Shown piece after piece: positions 46,795 through 57,533 of a stretch of 64,000 bases of DNA (positions are counted from its first letter, which is position 1; each line of letters begins with the position of its first letter). Source of the DNA: Rhopalosiphum padi (Eukaryota; Arthropoda; Insecta; Hemiptera; Aphididae). The DNA lies in contig NC_083598.1 in NCBI RefSeq assembly GCF_020882245.1, positions 3,775,178-3,839,177 of the forward strand, written 5' to 3'. The notes under the pieces were generated by a model, which ran no database searches, was not told the origin of the DNA, and worked only from the letters and a program-made list of their open reading frames with translations. The translations under genes and the position numbers were made by a program.

Positions 46795-48575
46795 ATGAGA
46801 AGTTCATATTAAAACTGAAAAATCTAAATAATATACCTATCCTGAGCACGATTTTATTTTAAGTTTAAATTTGGACGAAATTAAATACATAAATGATGAA
46901 TAACGATTTTCATTGTTTTTATAGTAGGTTTTATAACGTAATCGTTATTAATATTGTGGAACATTTAACTTTTGTGCTGGTATATTATTATATTTAATGT
47001 GTCTGATGATAATTTCACTTTTTAGTATTATCTAACTGTATCGTGTGTTAAAATAGATGCACTTAAAGCTGTTAACATAGAAAATAATCAAAAAAGTCAT
47101 AATTATTATTAAATCTAAACAACTTATTATACTGATTAGAAAAATAAATAAATTAACAGCCTTGCTTTTAACTTTTATTTTGATAACAAATTTAAACTTC
47201 ACTGTTTGTGTAGGTATATATTTTGTATAAAAAATAACTGCAATATTAAGTTAAGATTTAATTTCAAAAAATCTATAAAAATTGTTCTTTTCTGTATAAT
47301 TATTTTTTCCTTGTATTTTATATTATTTGATGTACTCTCTTTGTCCGTGTCTGGCTGATAATAAATAATTAAAAATAATATGTTGTTATTGCTATTGACA
47401 ACTATTATATACTGTTGAAATATAAAATATTTGTCGTAATAATATGTATCTGAGACTACAGTTGATTTTCAGCGTTCTTTCTAAAAGCACATATCGAATA
47501 ATTGTTAAGACAGTATTCATCTAGCTTCTCTTTTTTTTGTATATTATACGCGCATTCGCAACAAATCATGATGCAAGATAACTGCAATGACATTGAGATC
47601 GATCGCGAAATAAAACCGGACTCGATGGTTATTCCCATCGTGAAAAAACCGAAAAACGCGCCGACTACCGAGAAGATTTCGGAATTCTCGGGTTTAAAGG
47701 CGGCCAAACCGTTCTTCAGATCGATGCCAAACATCAAAATAACGATGTCCGGCGGCGATGGGGATGTACCGCGGCAGAGTCCCGTAGACGCGTCACTCGA
47801 CGAGTATCGTCCGTCACCGATTCTGCTGCCCAACTACGCGGGGCCGCAGATGAGGCGAATGATCGCCATAGTGAACGCCGCCGTGATGGCGCCTGCAGCA
47901 TCAGAAGCCAAATCGCCGGTTCCCGCGTCGTTGTTACCACAACATTATTCTGGCGACGATCCGACGGTGAGCGCCGTCCAAGTCATTGGTCCGCCGGTGA
48001 GGCGATGCGTTTCCTTACCGAATATAAAGATAAGTGAGACGTTTGCCGAAATAGTAACAGAAATTTCGGCCGACGATTATTCGTCCGACGCGACACAAGA
48101 AATCGTTAGGAATGAGAAACGCAGATCTTTGTGGAAACGTACGAAAAGGGTTTTTCGTCGTTTGGTTTGCTGCTGCGCCTAGTACCTCAATATACGGCGT
48201 AGAATGTTATATATTTGTATCTATTTCAATGTATGTTAATTTATACAGTTCATTATATTCGGTGTACTTAAAATTTTGTTTGACACGAATAAACGTTTTT
48301 TTGTTAAGTTATTTTATCGTTTATTTTATTTTCTCTATTATTTTTTTTTTAAATTTAATTGTAAAATTAATTTTTGACGTTTTTGTACGGCTTATGAAAA
48401 TTGTGAATAGTATGTCGTAGATAGATACTTTTGTTTTATTTATTTTTTTTATTTTTTACCTAACTGGTTTAAAACTTAAGTCAAAACTAACCTGCAGGTG
48501 GCTAATGACGACATGGGAATGCTTTCAGGCGCTCGGCGTAGCACACATTTATAGAATGCACTAGCCATAAGACAT
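46795..48575 (+). repeat. Orphan-gene duplication unit 3
   Basis: This is the partner of 33600-35385, with matching upstream flank from about 46800 and the same terminal block (CTAACCTGCAGGTGGC at the 3' side). Confidence 0.85.
47568..48182 (+). CDS. Intronless orphan gene, copy 3 (204 aa)
   Basis: The start is one of two adjacent ATGs, 47568 or 47571. The central part is essentially identical to copies 1 and 2, including silent sites. Two outer patches diverge: residues about 30-36 (NAPTT for NPQTT) and about 155-175 (FAEIVTEISADDYSSDATQE). The basic helix and terminal Cys-Cys-Cys-Ala are unchanged. TATAAAA at 47421 and AATAAA at 48288 mark its transcript ends. I see no signal peptide and recognise no family. 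Confidence 0.8.
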   Translation: MMQDNCNDIEIDREIKPDSMVIPIVKKPKNAPTTEKISEFSGLKAAKPFFRSMPNIKITMSGGDGDVPRQSPVDASLDEYRPSPILLPNYAGPQMRRMIAIVNAAVMAPAASEAKSPVPASLLPQHYSGDDPTVSAVQVIGPPVRRCVSLPNIKISETFAEIVTEISADDYSSDATQEIVRNEKRRSLWKRTKRVFRRLVCCCA

Positions 48576-48589
48576 AACATATTATATTA

Positions 48590-50510
48590 ACGTTTTTTAA
48601 AATATTTTTCTTTCATCATTTACAGTCAAAATAAAACAATATTTTATATCGTTATAATTTTTTTTTAAGTTTTTACTTTTTTGAATGACAACATACATTT
48701 TAAAATTTATATTCTGAAGCATAATATTTTTCTGAGTATTTTTATACATAAAAATCAAAGTAGTTTATGAATTATACGAGTAAGTTTTTACTTTAGGTTA
48801 GTTGGTTAGCAGAATGGTGTGCTACTCCGAAATATTTGACGATATAAAAAATATTATTTGAAAAAAAATTATTTTATTTTGACCGGAAATTATGTAAGAA
48901 AAATATTTTTAAAAACATTTATAGAATTTTTTTTTTTATTTATTAAAATTAGAATATTTCAGCATATTATCATGCTATTACAAGTTTACTAACGTGTTCA
49001 ATTACAAATAACAAATTACATATTACTATTATTTTTAGTTAGTCATATAGTGATAAATGATAATGAAGTATACATGCTAATTATGTTAGTTAATATTTAT
49101 TTTTTAGTGGTAATTTAAAATTGATCTTCGTCTTCGCTTGATTGTGATAGAAGAAGATCTTGAGGTAGACGTGGTTATAAACGCCGATTTTTCGTTTTTT
49201 TCCTCAGGTTGTAGAACCGTGTGCAATCAGATGTATTGAGATTTGCGTGAAGTTTTTTAATTGTATTTTTATCCAGTCTTGGAAAAGAGGGATTCCTGTG
49301 TCGTTATGAATTTGCTTATTTCTCATAAACCATGGGGCTTTGAGACATATTCTCAAAAATTTGTTTTGAAGGATTTGGATTTTTTTGATTTTTGTAGAGG
49401 AAGCTGCTGCCCAGATTGGGCAGGGATAAGTGATCAATGGCCTGATTATTGAGGTGTACAGTAAGATGGGCGATTTTATTTGGAGGGTTGATTTAAAGTT
49501 AACTAGGGGATAAAGGGTGTTCATTCTTGCATAGTCTTGGGTGAGTTTTTCGTTTATATGAATTTTCTATGTCAGTATTCCTTATAGAATTTGAAATAAT
49601 ATTGCTTATTTGTTTGTGGTTTGTACTAAATTGTCCAGTGTTTGCTATAAATATTAAATATTTTATGAATTTCCAATTTCAAAATGATTACACATACTAA
49701 ATTGTAAGTAATTTTATTTTTATATATTATTTTCGTAAACATTGTCAACTAAAAAGTTGTAAAGTAAGTTCTAAATGAACAATATATTATATTGTAATTT
49801 ATAGACCGTTATTTAAATTAATAATAATTGTATACCATGATCCAGGAAATATAACTAATTTAATTTTAGAATATATTCAGTTGTTTATTGTTATACAAAT
49901 ATATGCATACAAAGTAACTTCCTATTAGTAATTATGTTATAGGTACTTACTACTTATTATTATAATATATAATAATATATTAATAGTACCTATTGAAATC
50001 TGTAGCGCATCATATAGCAGAGGTGTAAAGTACCTAAATTGCCTATTTAATGCGCCGTGTTATGACAATTTTATATTAGAATATTATTATGAATAATTAC
50101 GAAATACTAGGAAACATTTATTTTTATTTAAAAAAAGTGATGTTTAAGTTAATATGAAATTAAATTAAAAAAAAAAATTCATTATTGATTATGAGTATAG
50201 TTTAATGTTTAGTCATATTTTATTTTTCCTTTTTATCTCAATAAAAATAATATGTAGTTAGAATGTATGAGATAATATTATTTTATATTGGTTTAAAAAA
50301 TTCAAGTCTATTTAGGCTTGGATAGATATGTAAAGCAGTAGCTAGTTTGTTGTTCCACGTAGGTGTTGCGGTCGTTATGTGCGACTGAGAAAGTGTCCTA
50401 AACGACCTAAGCAAACGATATAACCTACCGATGATCATTATTTGAATCGTATTAATTATTATTACACATTTACACGTTAGTCATTGTTGAATTTTGTACT
50501 AGAAACTAGA
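48590..50510. repeat. Duplicated spacer B, copy with LINE insertion
   Basis: This is the partner of 45480-46770. The extra length is mostly the insertion at 48930-49581 and a short expansion near 49940-50020. Confidence 0.8.
48930..49581 (-). mobile_element. 5'-truncated non-LTR retrotransposon with target duplication
   Basis: The element is 652 bases, begins on the plus strand with a poly-T run (poly-A tail on the minus strand) and is flanked by TTATAGAATTT at 48919-48929 and 49582-49592. The minus-strand frame 49524-49204 encodes the C-terminal end of a Jockey-like reverse transcriptase (LLYTSIIRPLITYPCPIWAA; IKKIQILQNKFLRICLKAPW). The paralogous spacer holds the empty site at 45777-45787. 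Confidence 0.85.
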
Positions 50511-53259
50511 AAGATATTTTTTCTTTTAAACTTTAAATCGATTTATAGTTACAAATTATAAACTATTTTTACTTTGATATAAATTATCGATCTTAATGTT
50601 TTTTTTTTTTAATAAATCGAAGTATACACGTTTTGAACGTTATTATTATAAACAATAATTCGGTTATGACTTTTTATCTACTTTTGATTTTATAGACGAT
50701 TTTTTTAATAAGTAGATTTCAGGTCTTGATTATTAGTAACCTACTCGGCCGGCCATGCGCACGTTAAACTATCACGCTAGAGAAGACACACCACACGTGA
50801 CTGGCGCCGGTATCGGGTTTCACGAAACGCGCACAATGGTTATTATGTGCGTAGCCGATATATATATATATATATTTTTATAAATATTATAACATCATCA
50901 TTATCACTATCGTTGTATTAAAATAATAATAATAATAATAATAATATGTATATACCTTATGGATACACACACTGCTGCGGCGGCAGACCTGCAGAGACTG
51001 CCGAGTCTTGTCTCCGCGGGGCGGCCCGCATGCACCGCGAGATCGTTTTTTTTTTTCTTTTTCTTTTTACGAGCGCTATACATAAGTATCGTTTTCATTT
51101 TCGTCGTCGTCATATTGTTTTATATATTATTATAATAACTCGCGTGTATACCACCACCATTATATAGCTACACGCGTTTGTAGACATATAACGGTAGTTA
51201 GTCCACAGCTGAACCGTCTGCGCGCGTTGTACCATGGTATACGCATTATTATCGTATTACGTTTTGTACATAAATTATATATACATATTATATGAATACG
51301 TGTTAAGCGCGTCGGAGGAAAATTTGTTACGATGTGATGGAAAAAAAAAATCCGACCCCTCGACAGCGGCGTCAACACGTGCGCGCGATATCATTGCAGT
51401 ACTTAGTATTGTGGTAGCGTCAACGGTGTGATGAACTCGGAAAAAGAATTTGCATATATTATTACCCTTGTGGTATTAACGCCATCACGTGCAGATTGAT
51501 TCACCGAGGGATGCTCATTGTTCATCCAATTTTAGATTCTGAGCGGACCGACGTGAACGTATTGAGTTTTTTAAAACTTAATTTTTTTTTATGTAACAGA
51601 CATTTGTATGCAAAACTAGTACTCAACATAATCGATTTTTTTTTATATATAACTTAATAACGAATATCCATAGATATTTGAAATTCTCATAAAATATTTA
51701 TGTATGTATTTTCTATCCGCGGTATCATTTTCAGACTATTTTTATTGTTTTTAAGCTATATATATATATATATAAGTACACAAGACATTTTCGATTTTAC
51801 TTTGATTTTTAGATAATCGTGGATTAAGTGATTTGAAATACTTTTTTTTTTTTAATACAAGATTACTCACAAGATGCTGATTTACCAATAATAAAAATAT
51901 ATCAAAAATATGTAATTGTAGTATTCATATAAGAGCTTTTAAATTTAGAATTTTAACAAAATTCGTAAATTCTCGAAATTTTTCAAAATATTTTATAGTT
52001 AGAAATACCAAAAAAGTTGTTATTTTTATATCTTAATTTTGAAAATGTAATAATAAATTCACCATAAGTTGTCCTATTTAAATAAAAAAAAAAGTTTACC
52101 GTTAAATCGTATTAATTTAATGAGTGTTTGAACTTTGAAGTACACAATTGTTCAACATTGGATATCCCTAAAATAATAACTATTCTTCTTCTAAAGATTA
52201 TTAATAATTTGTTGCAATAAAAAAAAAAAATAAACATAAATATTATAACTTTTTATTCATGACAATGTTTTAAATTATTCTGACTTCTTTTGAGTTATTG
52301 ATAGACATTTGACATTTATAATTTTATTTTTATAAAATATAAATTTAATATTTTACACTCGGTCAAAAGCTTGGAAATTTAAAAATATAATGTATACAAA
52401 TATTTAAAATACATTTATTTTATAAGCATTTGAAGTTCAAATTTTAACAGAATTTTTTTTTGTAGTTGAAAAACTTAAAAGGTTTTCAATTTTTATAGCT
52501 AAGGCTTGAAAAATTAATACAAAATTCCTTATTTATAATTATAATAATTTAGTATTTTATACTAAAACTAAAAAATTTAAAACAATATGCACGGTTTTTT
52601 TTATGGACATTTTAATTTCAAATTTGGCTATAATTATATATTTAAACAAGGAATAACGATGTTAGTTATTTTATTAATTACTAGCTATACTCAACACTGT
52701 ACAAATTATTACATATGTTTCAGTGTATCTTCAAAGCTACTGTATACAGTTTGATTAACTAGCTAAGGTTATAGCAGTTATTATATAGATTTTACGACTT
52801 CTATGTGTGCAGTGAAGATTACTTATATTATATGGCTTATACATTTTAGTAGTGCCGTTCAAGATTGACACAGATTGGATAGTGAAAGAATATTTTTTTA
52901 AATTTTAGAATGTATTCATTTGACATTAAGGCATAGGTACACAATTGTAATATTTTATAATAATAATATATTTTTTAACATATTTATAGATAAATACAAT
53001 TTCCTTATTTTTTTTTTAATTTATCGATTTTTTCATGGTTTTATTTTTGTTCGCTCGTATATTATATAATTTAAAATTTTCTTTTTATCAAACTGATATT
53101 ATTATTAAAATTAATAATTTTTTATAAACCATACGTAACACAGTATACTTAATATCTACTTATATGTATACCAATTATAATTAAATATCACGTATCTATC
53201 GATTCTATATCGTCACGAACAATTCGAATATCGTACGCGACAATGTATAAACTATATTA

Positions 53260-53460
53260 TTATAAATAAATCTTCACAGGAATTTTCAAAGTATACGATT
53301 TGAATTTTCTATAATCGATCGGTATTCGCACGATTTTTTCTTTCGTATCGACGAGACGACTATATACGGCCGGGCACATCAACAACATTTTTATTGGAAA
53401 CTCGTCTTCGTCTCTCGCTACTGCACACACGCGTGTCACATACTTCATCGAATAATGCAA
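53260..53460 (-). CDS. Candidate small gene with TATA box (66 codons)
   Basis: This minus-strand frame is CpG-rich compared with its flanks and encodes MHYSMKYVTRVCAVARDEDE and a lysine/isoleucine-rich tail. TATAAAGG at 53500-53493 lies only 33 bases upstream, so transcription would begin close to the first or second (53448) Met. No family is recognised and it may be a chance frame. Confidence 0.25.
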   Translation of the reverse strand: MHYSMKYVTRVCAVARDEDEFPIKMLLMCPAVYSRLVDTKEKIVRIPIDYRKFKSYTLKIPVKIYL

Positions 53461-56389
53461 TTGTATAATATTATATATTATGTTATGAAACGCCTTTATA
53501 CCGCCACTATATGGAATTAAAATCGTCGAAATTTAAAATAGAGCGTAAAGCGTGGAATTTCAGCCAGGACATGCATCTGAACATTTTTTTTTTTTATTAA
53601 TTTTGGTTTTGAATTTAATAATACTAATTATACTCATTATTTTTGAAATTTAAAATTTATAACTACTAACTATATTTTTTTTCTTATAATATAGTGAATA
53701 AATTTAATTTTTAACATTATACAGATTTTAGACAAAATAGGTGGAAAGAATTATCCATATTTAAAATAATAATGAAATAATAGTAGTCAATTAGAAATAT
53801 TAAAAATATATTAATTAGGTATAAAAATTCCACGCTGTACGCAAAAATATTGAATCATAATTTATTCATTAAAATTATTATTTAATTTAATAATAATTAT
53901 ATTATATTAAATATCGATTACTAAGTGTCTGGAATAACTTTTTAAAAGTTCCAATCTAAAAAAAAAAAAAAAACAGTCGTGTTTTAAAATGTTTAAATTG
54001 TAACGAATGTAGATGACGTAACTAAAATCAGTTAAAAAACAAAATATGGTAGATATTTAACTTAATAATATGTATATAATATATGTTAAAATTATATGTT
54101 GTTTATGTAAAATATTAGAATTTTATATTAATAAAAATGGAATATTTTTATGCATATAGTTTTATTCATATAATTGAATGCAATAACAAAATTAATACAC
54201 TGTAATTAGTAGTCAAATAAAATAAAATCCAAAAAAAAAATTCTTGTTTCCTACCTAGTAATAAATAAATTTAAAAATTATTCAATTACAGATACACATA
54301 TAGTTATCTTGGAGAGTCTTTAAAATGCGTGTTTGAATACTCAGTAAAAAAATATATTCAAGAAATAATTCAAATCTGTAAATTAAAAATAAAAATTCAA
54401 AATTTGGATAAATTCACATTATTAGGAAAAAATATAGGTGGCGAGCACACTTGCTGAATCGCTCTGTAGTCTGCATACATACAATTTTTTTCCGATTCGA
54501 AATTTTCATATAATTTGTCAACTAATACTAAATGTTGTTATGTATATTGTAAATACACTACACTCTGCACAGTGTTAAAAAAGCGATAATTATAGTAATA
54601 CATCGAATAAATCGAATTAATTTAGCCAACACGCGCGCGTCACAGTTGAAGAAAAAAAATGTTGGCACAGTGGCACAGTTTCCATGAATCATCCCTGCTG
54701 CTGCAGCAGCAATCATTACTCGTTTACTGTCATATATTATACACAAGTAATGCATTAAGTGTTTTCAAAACGTTTGTTTCCGATGCAAATTATAGCACGC
54801 GCACAAGCCTTTAATTTCCGTGAATACCATTTAACTCCCGTCGCAGCTTACGTCACCCCAATAATAACTATATGACGTATAACGTACGTGAGTATTGAAG
54901 TAGAATAAAAATAGTGCCAAGAAACTGTCAATGACATGACTGCTGCAGCAATTTGATTACAGCGATTAACATTATTACGATTTGCATATTGGCGAGTTAT
55001 TTTAAAACTAAAAAACATGTGTTGTATAATACAATATTGTAATTTACTAAGCAAATAAAAGTAACTGAAAACATTAAAAATTTTAGGTAGATGAGTTACA
55101 TAATATAATAAATTATAATACGTATAACTCTGGGCTTGCAGGATTATACAAGGATTATTAGTCTGTTTAAGGTGTAAGACAGTAACCTATATACATATAT
55201 ATTATACACTCCCCATGATGTGGCCAAGTTCAAGTTGACGTTAAAATATCCGTATTTATTTTTTATTGAACGTCGACTTATTGTAGTGTGCAATTTAATA
55301 TACTATAACGTTTATTAATAATTATATAAAACTTACCAAAAATGGTAGAAAACGCATGACTGACGACAGTTTGTAGAAAATCAGAATGATAATTAAAGGC
55401 ATTTTTCATTCATCTAATCGACACGGCGGTATAATTTAATGAAATTACTATGCCTAGTTATGATGTTCAAACTAGACTTATACTAATAATTATTAATATA
55501 CCATTCATCATGTCATCCATCACTAGATGCGTTATAGTGTATAACCGGAATTGCCAAAAAAAAAAAAAAAATTGCCTTCGTGTGTATAAATAGTTAGTGA
55601 AAATGGTATTCATCATGACCATCTATACCTATGTGGAAATTCAAAAATATATAAAATCCGAAAATTTCCCAATATTTTAATGAATATAATATAATATATC
55701 ATATACATATCAATAGGATTTTAAATGTCGTCCAGAATATAAAATCGAGTGGCGGTACCTACCTAATATCGACCTGATAATATTTTCTAGGTTATTTACG
55801 ATATTCAGTCGTAGATAACAAAGGATCGATTAGAAAATTACGAATCGTCGGTTAAATGCACAACAATACAATAATCACGTCGTATTGGTTAATAATCTGA
55901 TATATTATTATGAAGTTTTGAAATAAAACACAACAATAATTCTCCTATACATGTTATGTACAATAGTGGTATGTGTGGTGTATAGCATAGATACATATAA
56001 TATCATTATTATTATTATGTTACGAGCTGCCCGCGCTGACCTCTGAACGACTAAAGAATCCGAACCATATAATTACTTCTAGGAATGGGCATAATATGTT
56101 GTGTGGAGTGCGGTCGGCGGATTTCACAATAATATATGCGAGACTTTTTTGGAGCGCACTTACTATGTTGATAATAATATGTTTTCATATTTTTATGGAA
56201 AAAAAAAATTTAAAAAAATTATGCACTTTGTAAACAAAGTCTGATGCTGTCTCGATGACACAATCCGCGTGACGTATCGGGAACGACGGGGTGACAAAAT
56301 AATAGAACAACCGAGAAAAATTCAACCGGAAAATTAAAATTATTTAAAATTAGATTAAAATTGATATATATTGTGTGTATTACGTTTTA

Positions 56390-56830
56390 ACAACTGTGCA
56401 GTTCTTTTGATCGTATAACCGTCACTAAATATGATTTATCTATGCGTTATAAGTTAACTAATTATTTTAACTCGTTACGTTAAATTCATACAGAAAAATA
56501 TAAGTTTAAAGTTAAAAGTTATTTTTTTTATTTATTTAACTCGTTAAAAGTTAATTTGAAAAAAAGTAACTTACATTAGTTAAAAATAAGTTATTTTTCT
56601 TTTTTACGCGTAAAATTAATTACATGAAAGGACACAGGAAACAATACGAATAAAATGTTATGAACAAATAATAATTGTTGACGACACAACGAATTTATTG
56701 CTTAATAGTTAATATATTAAAATCATTCTGGGTTTTCTCGTTAAGTTAGAAGTTACTTATGAAAATAAAAGTAAATCGTTAAGTAACTTAGTAAGTAACT
56801 TGACTTTTTAACTCGTTAATGTCCAGCCTT
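56390..56830. repeat. Cluster of TAACTT/AAGTTA motifs
   Basis: Many short direct and inverted copies of TTAACTCGTTA, AAGTTA and TAACTT occur within about 440 bases and end near AATGTCCAGCCTTGC. The pattern differs from ordinary AT-rich background and is probably a degraded interspersed repeat. Confidence 0.45.
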
Positions 56831-57066
56831 GCATATTACTATAATTTATAATATGGTCCTTTAAAGTGCGAATGCGCTGAACGGCCTTTATATCTGTCTG
56901 TCGATTTGTGGCGAGGTGGTAGCTGTGCGGCATTTTAAAGGCGTCTGGGCCGATCTATATAGTATACAGCGTACACTCTCATACATATTATATATTATGA
57001 CTTATGAGTAGACAGGACGACGTGTCATTGGCGCGAAGGAATAACGACAGGTATAATTTATAATAT

Positions 57067-57074
57067 TATATAAG
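57067..57074 (+). promoter_or_regulatory. TATA box for the secreted-protein exon at 57391
   Basis: TATATAAG lies about 320 bases before the chosen ATG, at the edge of a CpG-rich stretch. A start near 57097 would give a leader of about 290 bases containing GAC/GCG triplet runs. Confidence 0.35.
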
Positions 57075-57390
57075 CAGAGTACCTACGGTGTAAATAATGA
57101 TAATAACGCCGCAGACGAGGTCGGCGACGATCGCAGTAGTTCTACACAGTTGCAGTCTAATGCCGATGCCGCTGCTGCCGCTGTTGCTGATGCGAAGAGT
57201 GCAGCTCGCCGACGACGGTCGTGGACGGAATACATTAAACCGACCGACCGACCGGCGGCGGCGGCGGCGGTGGTGACGACAACGACGACGACGACCTTTA
57301 TGGGAATAAAACACGTTTGATCCGTCGGAAATTTTCGATTTCCGATCATCGGGCACATTCCGCGCGAGTCGCACGACAAAAATTCGCAAT

Positions 57391-57511
57391 CATGGTGTTA
57401 TATATTATTATTGTCATCACAGCAACTGCTGCCATAGATGACGGCAAAGTGCGCGGCGTCGTTTTCGTTCCGCCGGACAGAGCCTGCAAGACCAAATGTA
57501 CTCAATCACCA
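57391..57511 (+). CDS. First coding exon of an unidentified secreted protein
   Basis: The start at 57391 (AATCATGG context) gives a hydrophobic signal peptide (MVLYIIIVITATAA). A short mature segment follows, IDDGKVRGVVFVPPDRACKT, with Lys-Cys-Thr beyond, giving two cysteines. The exon ends near 57511 at a CAG/GTAGAA donor; the remaining exons are not identified downstream in the window. An upstream in-frame ATG (57317) would bury the signal peptide, so I prefer the internal start. A neuropeptide, protease inhibitor or salivary protein would all fit; none can be chosen. Confidence 0.5.
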
Positions 57512-57533
57512 GGTAGAATCTTACGAACGTAGC

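Larger units (their letters stand above)
50520..57060. other. Gene-poor AT-rich region with a CpG island and simple repeats
   Basis: A CpG-rich island lies at about 50745-51510 (CGGCCGGCCATGCGC, CCGCGGGGCGGCCCGC) with a TA microsatellite at 50860-50876 and an AAT repeat at 50925-50946. It may be a promoter or 5' exon, but no convincing coding exon was found. A second TA repeat is at about 51758-51773. The rest is AT-rich with short unsupported frames. Confidence 0.4.

Noticed and set aside
57066..57389. Two long minus-strand frames rich in Arg/Val/Ala opposite the leader of the secreted-protein exon
   Set aside because: They are driven by GAC/GCG triplet repeats; overlapping frames of similar length on one strand indicate composition, not coding.
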